A stretch of DNA of 64,000 nt from Prolixibacteraceae bacterium (GCA_023229575.1 JALNYZ010000021.1:4364-68363); one strand, 5' to 3'. Positions 7,805 to 17,704 are shown, counted from the stretch's first letter. A program made the numbers and translations. The notes: generated by a model not told the origin, from the letters alone.

Positions 7805-10536
7805 CAGAATTTGAAGTTATAGGTGACCGAAGGAACAGGAATGCCAATAATAGACATCCTGTAGATATCGTAACGGCTCTCTAAGGTGCCATATGGAGAT
7901 TGCGGACTCTTACGGTAAAAAACCGAGTAGGTATTATCCCTGCCATAAAAGTTGTAAACAGAGAAGGTCCAGCTTCCTTTCCACATGTGTTTTTTACGAA
8001 GATTTTCTTCCAGCGTAAGACTTATATCCAGCCGGTGATAAGGAGGCATCCGGTATTTGTTCCTGTCAGAGAAGATGACTATCTGGTTGTCGGCAAACAT
8101 ATATTTCTGTTCGGGTAAGGTAATGGGTCGGCCCGAGGAGAGTACAAAGTTGCCGGAGAATCGCCACCTTCTGCTGATTCTGTAATTCATGACAGCCGAA
8201 AGATCGTGGGGTTTATCATAAACGGAAGGATAGTAAGAACCGCTGTTGATATTTTCTTGCGGGAACTCACTCTCACCTTTTCTGAAAGTTCTGGAATAAG
8301 TATAACTAATCCAGCCATTTAACCTACCAGTACTCTTCTTTGCAAATAATTCCAAACCATAGGAAAATCCTTTAGAGGTCATTACATCTGTTTCGATATG
8401 ATGGTTCATAACAAGTTTAGCACCATTTTTGTACTCCATCAAGTTCTGAAGGCTTTTGTAATAAACTTCTACAGAGGTTTCAAATTTGGAATTGGAAGGA
8501 TTTTTGAAGAACCCAAGCGCAATCTGATCATTGACCAATGACGGAATGTATGGATCTGACCCTTTCCAGTAATCAGCAGGAGAAATTACAGCAGAATTGG
8601 AAATTTGATTGTAAAACTGATGAATTCTCTGGTAACTTAACCTGACAGATCCCCCATTTCCCAATACATATTTCATAGAAAACCGAGGTTCCAGTCCGCC
8701 ATAACTTTTAATTACTGCCCCGGAATTATATAGGGTAGAATCACTGATGGTCGCCTTGCTCCTGGGAAGACCAGGAAAATAACTGTAAACCAGTCCTGGG
8801 CCGTAGTTGACAAAATGTGTATACCGTAATCCGATGTTGAAGGCCAATTTTTTTGTGAGGTCGAAGTCGTCATCTGCAAAAAGCGCTGCTTCCGCTGTTT
8901 GCTCAGGCCTCATGATATCAGCCATAACATTGCTGACTGCCTGACCGGGAACAATTTCACCGGGGTTTATCTTGTATCCCATGGCTTGAAACCCGGCATT
9001 GATCCTGTGTTTTTCGTTCGGATAAAGAGAAAGTGCATATTTAAGACTACCGTACTGAATATTTGATTTGAGAATGTAATTGGTTTCGGGGTGGAGGAGA
9101 TCGGTCTTATCAACATTTAAATCATATTTTGAATATGCAAGGGTTAAATTTGAAGTGATTTTTTCAGAGAGATTCGATTTCCAATTCAGGGAACCCAACG
9201 TATTACCATAACTATATAGGGTATTTGAGTTTAAATTGAATGCATCAGAACTCATATAACCCATCAATTTCAAGTGATTTTTGGGACCCAGTTCGAAATT
9301 CAGGGTACCGTTCACATCATAGAATTTCGCGATGCTGTACATAAATGTTTTATTTCTGGATTGTTTCATCATCCAGTCAGAGTAGGTTGTTCTCCCCCCT
9401 ATTAAATAAGTGCTTTTCTTTTTCTTAGTTAAAGGTCCCTCAATTGTCAATCTACTGTTTATTAGGCCAATTCCCCCATTTACACTAAGATTTTTCTCGG
9501 TTCCTTTTTTTAATTGAACATCCATCACGGAGGAAATACGTTCTCCGTAGGATGCAGGGATACCGCCTTTGTACAGGGTAACATCATCGACTGCATCCGG
9601 GTTGATCATGGAAAAGAATCCGAACAAGTGGGTAGTATTAAAGACAGGAGCACCATCCAGTAATACGAGATTTTGGTCAGTGTTACCACCGCGAACATTA
9701 AAGCCTGAAGACATTTCCCCTACACTTTGAACTCCTGGCATCATTATCATGCTTTTAATCAGATCGGCCTCACCCATCAATACCGGTAGCTCTTTCACCG
9801 TGATGGAACTCATCTTGATCATACTCATCTGTGCTTTGGAAGCCTTCGAGTTTTCGCCGAGTACGGTTAATTCAGCAATCGAAAAGGATTTCTCGAACAG
9901 ATCGAAATCCACCTTTCCATCCTGGATTAGATTGATACTGAAATATTGGTTTTCAAAGCTCATAAAAGATACCTGAAGGTGGACTTGTCCTGTCGGGAGA
10001 TCAATGGAATATCTACCCCTGGTATCGGTTGCCACACCCACCTTCGTTTCAGGATTGTAAACCACAGCCCCCATAAGCGGATCACCTGTCTTGCCTTCGA
10101 ATACCCTCCCCTGGATTTTTGCCCGTTTGTACCTGCCTTGATTGATAGGATCGCCCACGACAAGTATTTTTGACTCTTCTTTGCTCGTTACCAAATCTTT
10201 ATCGGCATTCGCCGGAAAAACAAACACCGAACTGTTCTGAAAAAACCTGCTATTTAATTCTTTGCCCTCAAGGATCCGGTTAACTACCTGAATAAGTGGT
10301 TGATTTTCGAAAGAACCAGTATAATCCCGGGAAGCGATCCATTCACTTTTATAAAAAAAATGGATGCCATATTTATTTTCAAGTGATGAGAAAACATCCT
10401 GAAGGGGAGTCTTTGAGTAATTACCTGTTATTTTAACCTCCTGGATTTCCTGAGACCAACCCGGTTGTGAAAAAAGAACCATTGCAACAAACAGAAATGT
10501 AGCCGTAAGTATTCGGATTTGTTTATTTTTCTTCAC
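7804..10536 (-). CDS. TonB-dependent receptor with N-terminal STN domain
   Basis: A 910-residue outer-membrane receptor and first gene of the operon. In order: signal peptide (1-29), secretin/TonB short N-terminal (STN) domain (about 34-108), carboxypeptidase-regulatory-like domain (about 139-213), plug (about 240-345; FNVRGGNTDQNLVLLDGAPV), and a 22-strand-type barrel ending VPSVTYNFKF with the terminal aromatic residue usual for barrel assembly. An STN domain normally passes a signal to a FecR-type anti-sigma factor, but no fecI/fecR-like pair lies nearby. With DUF4249 and MG2 genes following, this is a receptor of the FecA/CarboxypepD-regulatory type rather than a SusC with a SusD. The substrate is unknown. 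Confidence 0.9.
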   Translation of the reverse strand: MKKNKQIRILTATFLFVAMVLFSQPGWSQEIQEVKITGNYSKTPLQDVFSSLENKYGIHFFYKSEWIASRDYTGSFENQPLIQVVNRILEGKELNSRFFQNSSVFVFPANADKDLVTSKEESKILVVGDPINQGRYKRAKIQGRVFEGKTGDPLMGAVVYNPETKVGVATDTRGRYSIDLPTGQVHLQVSFMSFENQYFSINLIQDGKVDFDLFEKSFSIAELTVLGENSKASKAQMSMIKMSSITVKELPVLMGEADLIKSMIMMPGVQSVGEMSSGFNVRGGNTDQNLVLLDGAPVFNTTHLFGFFSMINPDAVDDVTLYKGGIPASYGERISSVMDVQLKKGTEKNLSVNGGIGLINSRLTIEGPLTKKKKSTYLIGGRTTYSDWMMKQSRNKTFMYSIAKFYDVNGTLNFELGPKNHLKLMGYMSSDAFNLNSNTLYSYGNTLGSLNWKSNLSEKITSNLTLAYSKYDLNVDKTDLLHPETNYILKSNIQYGSLKYALSLYPNEKHRINAGFQAMGYKINPGEIVPGQAVSNVMADIMRPEQTAEAALFADDDFDLTKKLAFNIGLRYTHFVNYGPGLVYSYFPGLPRSKATISDSTLYNSGAVIKSYGGLEPRFSMKYVLGNGGSVRLSYQRIHQFYNQISNSAVISPADYWKGSDPYIPSLVNDQIALGFFKNPSNSKFETSVEVYYKSLQNLMEYKNGAKLVMNHHIETDVMTSKGFSYGLELFAKKSTGRLNGWISYTYSRTFRKGESEFPQENINSGSYYPSVYDKPHDLSAVMNYRISRRWRFSGNFVLSSGRPITLPEQKYMFADNQIVIFSDRNKYRMPPYHRLDISLTLEENLRKKHMWKGSWTFSVYNFYGRDNTYSVFYRKSPQSPYGTLESRYDIYRMSIIGIPVPSVTYNFKF

Positions 10537-10544
10537 AATGAAGG

Positions 10545-10601
10545 CAGTGATTTATGATCAAATTAGTATAGTATTCGTATTCATTACAGTCATAATCACT
10601 G
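10545..10601. repeat. Imperfect inverted repeat upstream of the TonB receptor
   Basis: Arms cagtgatttatga (10545-10557) and tcataatcactg (10590-10601) are inverted copies with a single bulged base, separated by 32 nt. They lie just before the receptor start codon at 10536, where an operator or a leader hairpin would be expected. Confidence 0.45.
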
Positions 10602-10741
10602 CATAATACAGGGATTTCAAATGTATCGAAATGAAATGTATTTACCATGAGAATTTTCAAAAAAATCTACTGAAAAGTTTGAAAAACATTACATTGGTCC
10701 GTCAATCCCATTTTTAGGCAGTTTCAAAATCATTTGCACAT

Positions 10742-10777
10742 AAAAAAGGAGCCTCCCGGTTGGGAGGCTCCTTTTTT
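10742..10777 (-). terminator. Rho-independent terminator of the Sus-type operon
   Basis: A 16-bp perfect stem (ggagcctccc core with flanking A and T runs; arms 10742-10757 and 10762-10777) around a 4-base loop, with six A/T at each base. It lies 40 bp past the stop of the last Sus-operon gene on the minus strand and insulates the next operon starting at 10536. It can act in both directions. Confidence 0.9.
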
Positions 10778-10816
10778 AATGAACCAAAAGAAACCTGTCA
10801 GCAATAAATGCCAAGG

Positions 10817-11530
10817 TTACTTTTTGGTATAAGTGTGAACACCGGTTTCATATACATTTCCCTTATACCGGATAGTATAATTCCCAACCATTTTCCCAGT
10901 ATTAGGATCAATCGTCCCTGATTCAATCCCAGACCAACTAGCTGAAAAGTTGGTCAGTGGCATTGAATAGGTATTTGTGGTGAAATTGAGCGCAAAAACC
11001 CCTGTCCAACCTGAATTCCAATAGTTATCGGTTACGATAGTAGTTGCATCGCGTTTCACAAATGACACATCATAACTGTAGTCCTCTGCCGGCTCATCAG
11101 CATTGAATGTACCTACAAAGATCCCTACCGGTTCAAAAATTGTAAAACTCCAGATAGGACCATAAGTCATCACCCCATTGGCATCCTTCATGGTCACTTT
11201 CCAATAGTAAGTTTTACCAAGCTCTACAGGAACAGTAATTGATAAACCTGAATTAGCAGCTTTGTATAGTCCAGGTTGATTACTCGTTCCAAAATAAATA
11301 TCAGCTTTGGGGGCATCTCCATCCTTATCGGTAGTAACCCACTTCAAGTCAATAGTTGTTCCAGTTATTTTTACAGTCGCCTCGTCCAAAGGTGCAGCTA
11401 CTGTTGGTGCTGTAAAGGAATGAAAGACGGTAATCTTGCCATCCTCCTTGGTACAACTTTGCAATGCGAAAAGGCTGAATAGGACAGGCAGAATTGTAAA
11501 GATTAAATTTATCTTTTTCATATTTTTCAT
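10817..11530 (-). CDS. Sus-operon lipoprotein with fibronectin-like domain
   Basis: A lipoprotein of about 237 residues, last gene of the Sus-type operon. The first ATG is at 11530; an in-frame TTG lies 12 bases upstream. A signal peptide ends in a lipobox (ALQSC). Next comes an Ig/fibronectin-III-like segment (PTVAAPLDEATVKITGTTID, then YYWKVTMKDANG) of the sort that ends SusE/SusF-like surface proteins. The C-terminal half is a compact beta domain ending YKGNVYETGVHTYTKK, a common fold of calycin-like Bacteroidota lipoproteins (inference). It probably sits on the cell surface and helps bind the ligand taken in by the SusCD pair. Confidence 0.7.
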   Translation of the reverse strand: MKNMKKINLIFTILPVLFSLFALQSCTKEDGKITVFHSFTAPTVAAPLDEATVKITGTTIDLKWVTTDKDGDAPKADIYFGTSNQPGLYKAANSGLSITVPVELGKTYYWKVTMKDANGVMTYGPIWSFTIFEPVGIFVGTFNADEPAEDYSYDVSFVKRDATTIVTDNYWNSGWTGVFALNFTTNTYSMPLTNFSASWSGIESGTIDPNTGKMVGNYTIRYKGNVYETGVHTYTKK

Positions 11531-11565
11531 TGTAACAAACAATTAATATAATTAATCAAATATGA

Positions 11566-12483
11566 TTATAGCCTCGTTAATATCTCATATATTTTACGTG
11601 GTGCACCACCAGAAAGGTAGTAGTAATTTAATACAAATCTCTTTGTGGAAGGATCGTAATAATTTGTATCAGGACTTGGGGCGGCAGGAGGAGTCGCTGG
11701 ATCACCTGTATAAGTAGAATACATCCCAAAATTTTCAGGAGCTACATCAGGAGTAGAAAGCATAACTTTATTCATTGTCTTACCTCCAACAACCATTGTG
11801 ACATCCAAAATTTCAATATCCAAAATATATGGATAATCACCCATCTGAGTTTTACGAATTGTTTTACAGTTAACAGTCGATGCAGTTTCAGTTTTATCAA
11901 CAGTAAAAGTACCGGCTGTAGGGTGAATTCTATATCCAATTGCGTGATAATCAGCTGCATATGGATTAGATATCGGTAACGCCAACAAATAAGACTTCAT
12001 GTTACCGGCTATAGTGATATTATTCCCTGAAGCAGTTTTGGCCGAAGCAATGGAAATACCAGCGATATAGTTGTCACAGGCATTTAAAGTCTCAGCACCC
12101 CATACTTTACCAGAAGCATAGCCATTTCTGGTTCCTGCCTTAATAACCAAGGTTGCGGAGGTCAGTGAAACCGTTGGGAATGGTTTATAACTCTTCTTAA
12201 AGTTCGTATTATAAAGCGTTACGGCAGCAGGGTCAATTATCAGGCTTACAGTGATGTCTTCAGTAGGAAGTGCATCTGTCGCAATGTTTACCAAAAATGT
12301 GAAAGGCACCTCACCAGCAACCGGTTTCAACGCCATTTGCTGAAGGGTTGGAACTGCGATGGTGGCGTACATTTTACCTGCCAGATCATCCTTCCAGTAT
12401 TCTCCCACATTATCTTTCAGGCAGGAGTTCAAAAGAAAAATGCCGGCCAGAAAGGAGAGTGTCAATATTACTTTATTTTTCAT
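11566..12483 (-). CDS. Sus-operon lipoprotein, DUF1735/DUF4361-like
   Basis: A lipoprotein of about 305 residues downstream of susD. I prefer the ATG at 12483 because it starts a standard signal peptide with lipobox (FLLNSC). An upstream in-frame ATG at 12516 overlaps the susD stop (TAATG) and would add 11 residues that spoil the signal peptide. The N-terminal half matches the DUF1735 pattern: a beta sandwich with ATIAVPTLQQ, VNIATDALPTEDITVSLIIDPAAVTLYN, then Y-K-P-F-P-T-V-S-L-T-S-A-T-L-V-I-K-A-G-T. The C-terminal half resembles DUF4361 (YHAIGYRIHP). Such proteins are surface glycan- or ligand-binding partners of SusCD. Substrate unknown. Confidence 0.75.
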   Translation of the reverse strand: MKNKVILTLSFLAGIFLLNSCLKDNVGEYWKDDLAGKMYATIAVPTLQQMALKPVAGEVPFTFLVNIATDALPTEDITVSLIIDPAAVTLYNTNFKKSYKPFPTVSLTSATLVIKAGTRNGYASGKVWGAETLNACDNYIAGISIASAKTASGNNITIAGNMKSYLLALPISNPYAADYHAIGYRIHPTAGTFTVDKTETASTVNCKTIRKTQMGDYPYILDIEILDVTMVVGGKTMNKVMLSTPDVAPENFGMYSTYTGDPATPPAAPSPDTNYYDPSTKRFVLNYYYLSGGAPRKIYEILTRL

Positions 12484-12515
12484 ACTTAATTTTTTAAAAA
12501 TTTTACAACCAATCA

Positions 12516-14033
12516 TTAACGATTCTGCCAGAATATCTTAGACGTAAAGGCATTGATGTTACCAACTGCAACAACATTGTCATTGTTGTAATCGATCTCC
12601 CTCTGTGGATAGAACAAACGTACAGGTGGTGTAGCATTTTGTTTGGCTGCATCTTCACTGAAATGAAGGAAATTAGGAATACCTGATCTTCTGTAATCAG
12701 TCCAGATTTCTACAGGAGCAATCCCATTCAAAGAGACCCATTTCTGCAACAGAATTAAATCTTTTTTGTTTGGAGCTAAATCATAATTGACTGTTAATTT
12801 ATCAACTGTAACAAAAGTAGCAGCAGCAGCAGCAGTTAATCCCATGTAAACGAAAGATTGGGTCATAGCAGCATTGTACAATGCTTTTCCGGTTGATCCC
12901 GTGATATACCCTCTCTCTGTTGCTTCTGCCTGAACAAACAAGCTTTCGAAATCAGTTAACAACGGAGCAGATTTGTCGAAAGTACCAATCATGTAACCTT
13001 TTGCCCCTGCAGAATATCCTAATTTAGAAGTATTTGCAGCAGTCAATGGCGGAGCTGCCTGACCCAGGAAATTACCGGCAAAGTTAGTTCCGCTGTAAGG
13101 GTTAAAGAAACGTCCGATACGCGGATCGGCGGTAGTATTCATAAAATCACAAGCATCCCTTCCTGCATTGTAGTAAGTAATACCATCGGATTGTGAAGTA
13201 CCGGCAGCTGAGTAGAAGTATTCATAAAAAGGATTCATTTTCCCAGAGGATAGTGCAAAACCAGGATTAACCAAAGCACTTTCTCCTGCACCCAGGTACC
13301 CAACAGATGCCGTAGTAGCGATAGCAGTTTTGATGTAAGTATCGCGACCGGTCATTCCGGATTGGTGAACCAACATTCTCAGTTTAATGGTGTTGGCGAA
13401 TTTTGCCCACAAGGTCATGTTTCCTCCGAACATGATGTCACTACTGGCATCGATGGCGGTGGTACTTGCAGGAGCATTCTGAATCAACTTGATGGCTGCA
13501 TCCAATTTCAGGATCAGGTCTTCATAGATGCCTTGCTGCTTGTCGTATTTGGGTTTTAAAATTCCTTCTCCGGACTTAAACGCCTCAGAGTAAGGAACAT
13601 CACCCCAGCAATCGACCAGGTTATGCATGATGTATGCTTTCATGATCATGGCCGTTGCAAGGAAATAAGCATCTTTAGGATCTGTAGAAGCTTTCTCGAT
13701 TTCTGTTAAGTTCTGACCATAGGTGTAACTTTCGTTGAAAGCATTCTGATAATTACTGTTCAATAACTTGTATTGAACCAGGTTAGTGGGTTGAGAATAA
13801 CCCGAACTGATCGACCACAAACCGTGCCACAGGTATGCAAAATCAAACCTGCGGGGTTGGTTCATCGTATAGGCTACATTGTTTAAAACAGCGGGCAACA
13901 ATAGCTTGGCTGGTACTGAGGATGCATTGTTCGGATTTTTTTCGTTAACAGAAAGAAAATCAGAGCAGGAACTTCCAAATATAACCAGAGAAACTAACAG
14001 GATTAATATTTTCTTATTCATATTCATATTCAT
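12516..14033 (-). CDS. SusD/RagB-like nutrient-binding lipoprotein (SusD_2 type)
   Basis: A 505-residue surface lipoprotein that forms the lid of the SusC channel. Lipobox FGSSC at about 20-24 after the MNMNMNKK start. Typical SusD features: CSDFLSVNEKNPNNAS after the Cys, tetratricopeptide-like helices, YFLATAMIMKAYIMHNLVDCWGDVPYSEA, and the C-terminal WTDYRRSGIPNF and YPQREIDYN motifs. The pattern fits the SusD-like-2 subfamily (no Sus starch-site signature). It starts 7 bp after the susC stop and its own stop overlaps the next reading frame. Its ligand may be peptide or glycan; the sequence does not say. Confidence 0.92.
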   Translation of the reverse strand: MNMNMNKKILILLVSLVIFGSSCSDFLSVNEKNPNNASSVPAKLLLPAVLNNVAYTMNQPRRFDFAYLWHGLWSISSGYSQPTNLVQYKLLNSNYQNAFNESYTYGQNLTEIEKASTDPKDAYFLATAMIMKAYIMHNLVDCWGDVPYSEAFKSGEGILKPKYDKQQGIYEDLILKLDAAIKLIQNAPASTTAIDASSDIMFGGNMTLWAKFANTIKLRMLVHQSGMTGRDTYIKTAIATTASVGYLGAGESALVNPGFALSSGKMNPFYEYFYSAAGTSQSDGITYYNAGRDACDFMNTTADPRIGRFFNPYSGTNFAGNFLGQAAPPLTAANTSKLGYSAGAKGYMIGTFDKSAPLLTDFESLFVQAEATERGYITGSTGKALYNAAMTQSFVYMGLTAAAAATFVTVDKLTVNYDLAPNKKDLILLQKWVSLNGIAPVEIWTDYRRSGIPNFLHFSEDAAKQNATPPVRLFYPQREIDYNNDNVVAVGNINAFTSKIFWQNR

Positions 14034-14040
14034 TTTAATG

Positions 14041-17000
14041 TTAGAAAGTAAGTTTTACACTAAAACCATATACTCTCGTTGGAGGTGTCTGGTCTTCTGT
14101 GGTATAACCGACAGCATTACTGGTTACAGCAGAGTTGTTAAACTCAGGGTCTGTCCAAACATTGGATTTTGGACGTAACATCAACAAATTCCTTCCTATA
14201 AGAGCTACCTGGGCACTCTGAATGGCATTGCTTCCAAAAAGCTTTTTAACAGGTATGTCATAAGAAAGTGCAACCTCTCTCAATTTCCAGAATGCAGCAC
14301 TGGTTGTGTAGGTCCTGTTCACAGTATGGTAGTCTGAGTTAACCCAGAATGGTCTGCTCGTATTCTGAACCAAAGCAGTAGTATTGGGAGTATAGACACC
14401 CGGTGAAGTTTCGATTACAGAACCAGGAATGATAAATGGCTGACGTCCGTTTTGAGCGGAGTGTTCAGATACACCGGTAAAGTCAAGTGCGTTACCTACA
14501 GCATTTACAATCACGTTTCCACCTCTGTATTCTGCGGTAGCAGACAAACGGATTCCTTTGTAATTCAAATCGGTTGAGATACCCAGGGTATGGTTGGGAT
14601 TACCATGGCCGACGTTGACAAGCGCTGTTTGTTTGGTTGGAAGACCGGTAATCGAACTGACAATGATATTTCCATTTGGGTCCCTCATCACATCTGTTAC
14701 CTTGATGGCCGGGAATTGTTGTCCAACGATGGCATAAGATGCACTGGTATTGGTTCCATCACTGACTCCCAGTTCATTCAAAGTACCGGGTAAAATGGAG
14801 ATAACTTCAGAGGTCATGTAAGAATAAGCCACAGATGCATTCCAGGTTACCTGGCCAAGGTTCAATAGTGGAGTGAATTTTAAGTCGGCCTCAATACCTT
14901 TGTTTTGCATTTCACCTGCGTTGATCAGGGCACTGTAGAAACCGGTTGTGGCTGAAAGATTGGCCGGAATGGTTTGGTCAAGTGTTTTGGATGAATACAG
15001 GTTGGTTTCGAAATGGATTTTATTTTTCAGGAAGCTCATTTCCAGACCAGCCTCCATCTCTTTGGTTGTCTCCGGTTTTAACAGTGGGTTGCTGAGCGTT
15101 GTGCCCAAAGCAAAACCTGCTACTTGATAAGGGAAGCCTGCTCCGGCAAGATAGGCAGGAAGTGTTCCGTACCAGTCACTCAGGGAGATCTGTCCAGTCT
15201 GTGAATAACCGCCACGTACTTTCAGAAAAGAGAGCACCTGGTTGTCAACAATCGACGGGAACATTTGAGATAGTATCACACTGGCATCCACAGCAGGGTA
15301 GAAGAAAGAGCGATTGGCTTTTGTCAATCTGGAGTCCCAGTCGTTACGTCCGGAGAAGTGAAGGAAAGCAAAGTCTTTATACCCAACTGTAGCATCTGCA
15401 AACAGACCGATTGAACTGCGTTCTCTGGTAGTCTGGGTTACGGAAGCCTCACCGACACGGTTACTGATGTTGTACAATCCGGGAATAACCAAACCACCAT
15501 TAGCAGCATCGAAAATTGTTTCGTATTTCTCTGAGTAAATTGAATTACCTAGAATCGCCTTTACACTCAAATCACCAAATTTCTTATCAAATGTAGCCAG
15601 AAAGTCGTTTGTAAGGATAATGGTATTACGCATCTGATCGCTGGAAGTTGCTTTATAGGGTGAAGTGGTGCCCATGTGACCCTGGCTCCAGGGATCCGAC
15701 TTTGAATAGTCGTTGTAGATTGCTTCGTCCTTGTAGTTGTGGTTGTTGATCCCATTGTAAACGATACCGGAACGGTTACTGAATTCCAACCATTTGGTAG
15801 GCTTCAGTGAGAGGTTTACAGATCCCATCACATCGTTGCGCATCTGATTCTGGCGGGAATGTTTGAGCTGCCAGTATGGGTTTGGATAATAGGCATTGAA
15901 ATAACCATTCAACTCCGCAAAAGGATTGTTGACGATGTCTTTATAGGCTGTAATAGGTACTTCAGGAGGTGTATTCAGAACGTTCCAGTAAACACCGCGG
16001 TTCTGGTTCATATCCCCGCCCGAGGTACTGGTTTTGGTTCTGGTAAAGCTGAGTGAATATTCAGCGCTGAAGATACCATAATTGCGACCGGCAGCCATCC
16101 GGGCTCCAGTTCTTCTGTTGGTATCGTCAGGTATCGTTCCCGTACTTTTCACATCCTGAGCTGAGAGGTAGAAATGACCTTTGTCGTCGCCACCGGACAC
16201 AGAGATGTCGTTTTGAAGGGTTACACCGGTATTGAAGAAATTTTTCTTCTGATTCTTCACAGCGCTGTAAGGAATCATCTGGTAAGAACCATCCACCAAT
16301 TTACCACCCAGGATCACCATCTGTCCATTGAATTCAGGACCGTATGTCTGGTTTTCGTAAGAGGTATAAGGGTCTGTATTTCTGCCATCACCCACCCACA
16401 TGGTATAGTTCGGATCAGAATTGCTGGTTGTCTCACTGGAACCACCACCGAAACGGGTTTGAAGGTTCGGAAGATAAGATATCTCTTCGAAAGTGGTAAT
16501 GTTGCTGATTTTTACAGTCAGTTTGCCTTTGTCCCCTTTTTTTGTGGTGACGATCATCACACCATTCGATGCATCGTTACCATAAAGAGCAGCTGCTGAA
16601 GCACCTTTCAACACGTTTACATCAGCGATGTCGTTCGGGTTGATTGAGTTCAGGTAAGTTGCAGCAACCGGCACTCCGTCTAATACAACCAAGGCCTGGT
16701 TACTGGCGAGGAAGTGACGGTTACCACGAAGTGTGATTTTGGTATCAGGGTTAACGCCATTATTAATGGTATTGATTTGCAGACCTGAAACTTTTGCAGC
16801 CATACCATTCATCACATTGGAGGCACCGGCAGATGTCAGTTCCTGATTGTCTACTTTGGCCGTTGCAACCCCCATCTCTTTGGGTTTTCTCTTGATACCC
16901 ATGGCAGTTACGATTACCTCGTCGACACTGACGTTCTCAGATTGCATAACTACCTTGTAATTGCTTGCAGAGGTCAATGCCACCTCGGTAGATGCCATAC

Positions 17001-17232
17001 CCACAAAAGTAACGGAAAGTGTCTTGGCACTCTGCGGAACCTTTAAAGTAAACTTACCATCCATGTCGGTGATAGTCCCAAGCGTAGATCCCTTCACAAC
17101 GACAGAAACCCCCGGAATGGAGGTGCCGTCATCGCCGGAAGTCACAACACCCGTTATTTGACGGGTCTGTGCGAAGACAACTTGTAATCCTATAAAGCCA
17201 AGGAATACAAGCAACAGCGAAATTTTTCTCAT
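14041..17232 (-). CDS. SusC/RagA-family TonB-linked outer-membrane transporter
   Basis: An outer-membrane TonB-dependent transporter of about 1063 residues. The best start is the ATG at 17232, giving a clean signal peptide (MRKISLLLVFLGFIGLQ, cleavage after VFA); a TTG 24 bases upstream is in frame but unnecessary. In order: carboxypeptidase-regulatory-like domain (about 30-105), the SusC signature plug (GMAAKVSGLQ, then TLRGNRHFLASNQALVVLDGVPV and VLKGASAAALYGNDASNGVMIVTTKKG), and a long barrel ending YGFSVKLTF. It pairs with the SusD-like gene 7 bp downstream. No glycoside hydrolase or peptidase lies in the operon, so the substrate cannot be assigned. Confidence 0.95.
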   Translation of the reverse strand: MRKISLLLVFLGFIGLQVVFAQTRQITGVVTSGDDGTSIPGVSVVVKGSTLGTITDMDGKFTLKVPQSAKTLSVTFVGMASTEVALTSASNYKVVMQSENVSVDEVIVTAMGIKRKPKEMGVATAKVDNQELTSAGASNVMNGMAAKVSGLQINTINNGVNPDTKITLRGNRHFLASNQALVVLDGVPVAATYLNSINPNDIADVNVLKGASAAALYGNDASNGVMIVTTKKGDKGKLTVKISNITTFEEISYLPNLQTRFGGGSSETTSNSDPNYTMWVGDGRNTDPYTSYENQTYGPEFNGQMVILGGKLVDGSYQMIPYSAVKNQKKNFFNTGVTLQNDISVSGGDDKGHFYLSAQDVKSTGTIPDDTNRRTGARMAAGRNYGIFSAEYSLSFTRTKTSTSGGDMNQNRGVYWNVLNTPPEVPITAYKDIVNNPFAELNGYFNAYYPNPYWQLKHSRQNQMRNDVMGSVNLSLKPTKWLEFSNRSGIVYNGINNHNYKDEAIYNDYSKSDPWSQGHMGTTSPYKATSSDQMRNTIILTNDFLATFDKKFGDLSVKAILGNSIYSEKYETIFDAANGGLVIPGLYNISNRVGEASVTQTTRERSSIGLFADATVGYKDFAFLHFSGRNDWDSRLTKANRSFFYPAVDASVILSQMFPSIVDNQVLSFLKVRGGYSQTGQISLSDWYGTLPAYLAGAGFPYQVAGFALGTTLSNPLLKPETTKEMEAGLEMSFLKNKIHFETNLYSSKTLDQTIPANLSATTGFYSALINAGEMQNKGIEADLKFTPLLNLGQVTWNASVAYSYMTSEVISILPGTLNELGVSDGTNTSASYAIVGQQFPAIKVTDVMRDPNGNIIVSSITGLPTKQTALVNVGHGNPNHTLGISTDLNYKGIRLSATAEYRGGNVIVNAVGNALDFTGVSEHSAQNGRQPFIIPGSVIETSPGVYTPNTTALVQNTSRPFWVNSDYHTVNRTYTTSAAFWKLREVALSYDIPVKKLFGSNAIQSAQVALIGRNLLMLRPKSNVWTDPEFNNSAVTSNAVGYTTEDQTPPTRVYGFSVKLTF

Positions 17233-17431
17233 AGACAAATTTTTAGCGTTAAACAAAATTGAACAGTAATATAGTTAGTAATACAAAAATTGTCCTTTTT
17301 CGAACGAATCTACCCAATTGTCAAAATTTTAATTGAACCCGGTAAGAAAAGGCTTCTTAAAGTGCAAAACCCACCATTTAAAGGTATTTCAATCCTCAAA
17401 CAACAAATGTGTTAAAAATTGTTACACAATG

Positions 17432-17461
17432 CAAATATATTTAAAGAATTGTATTTTGCAA
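17432..17461 (-). promoter_or_regulatory. Promoter of the Sus-type operon
   Basis: Read on the minus strand: TTG (17461-17459), 19 nt, then TATATTTG (17439-17432), a full match to the Bacteroidota promoter. Transcription should start near 17425, leaving a leader of about 190 nt before the susC ATG, room for post-transcriptional control. Confidence 0.7.
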
Positions 17462-17704
17462 TAGCTGAAAAATAATTCTTTTTGTTGACTTCCAGCCATT
17501 TAATATGACAAAAGTCATGAATTTAACCAATTGGTATTTTTAGTCGAATCTATGCTGTTGTATATCTGCCAATTAAATTTAAGATTTGGTATGATCAATT
17601 TATTATGGAAAAATTTCAAGTGAGACGGGGGAATAATATCGTTTACCCCAGGTGTCGAATTTCAAGGGGTATCGTATGAATATTTAGCATCCATTAAGAT
17701 ATTC

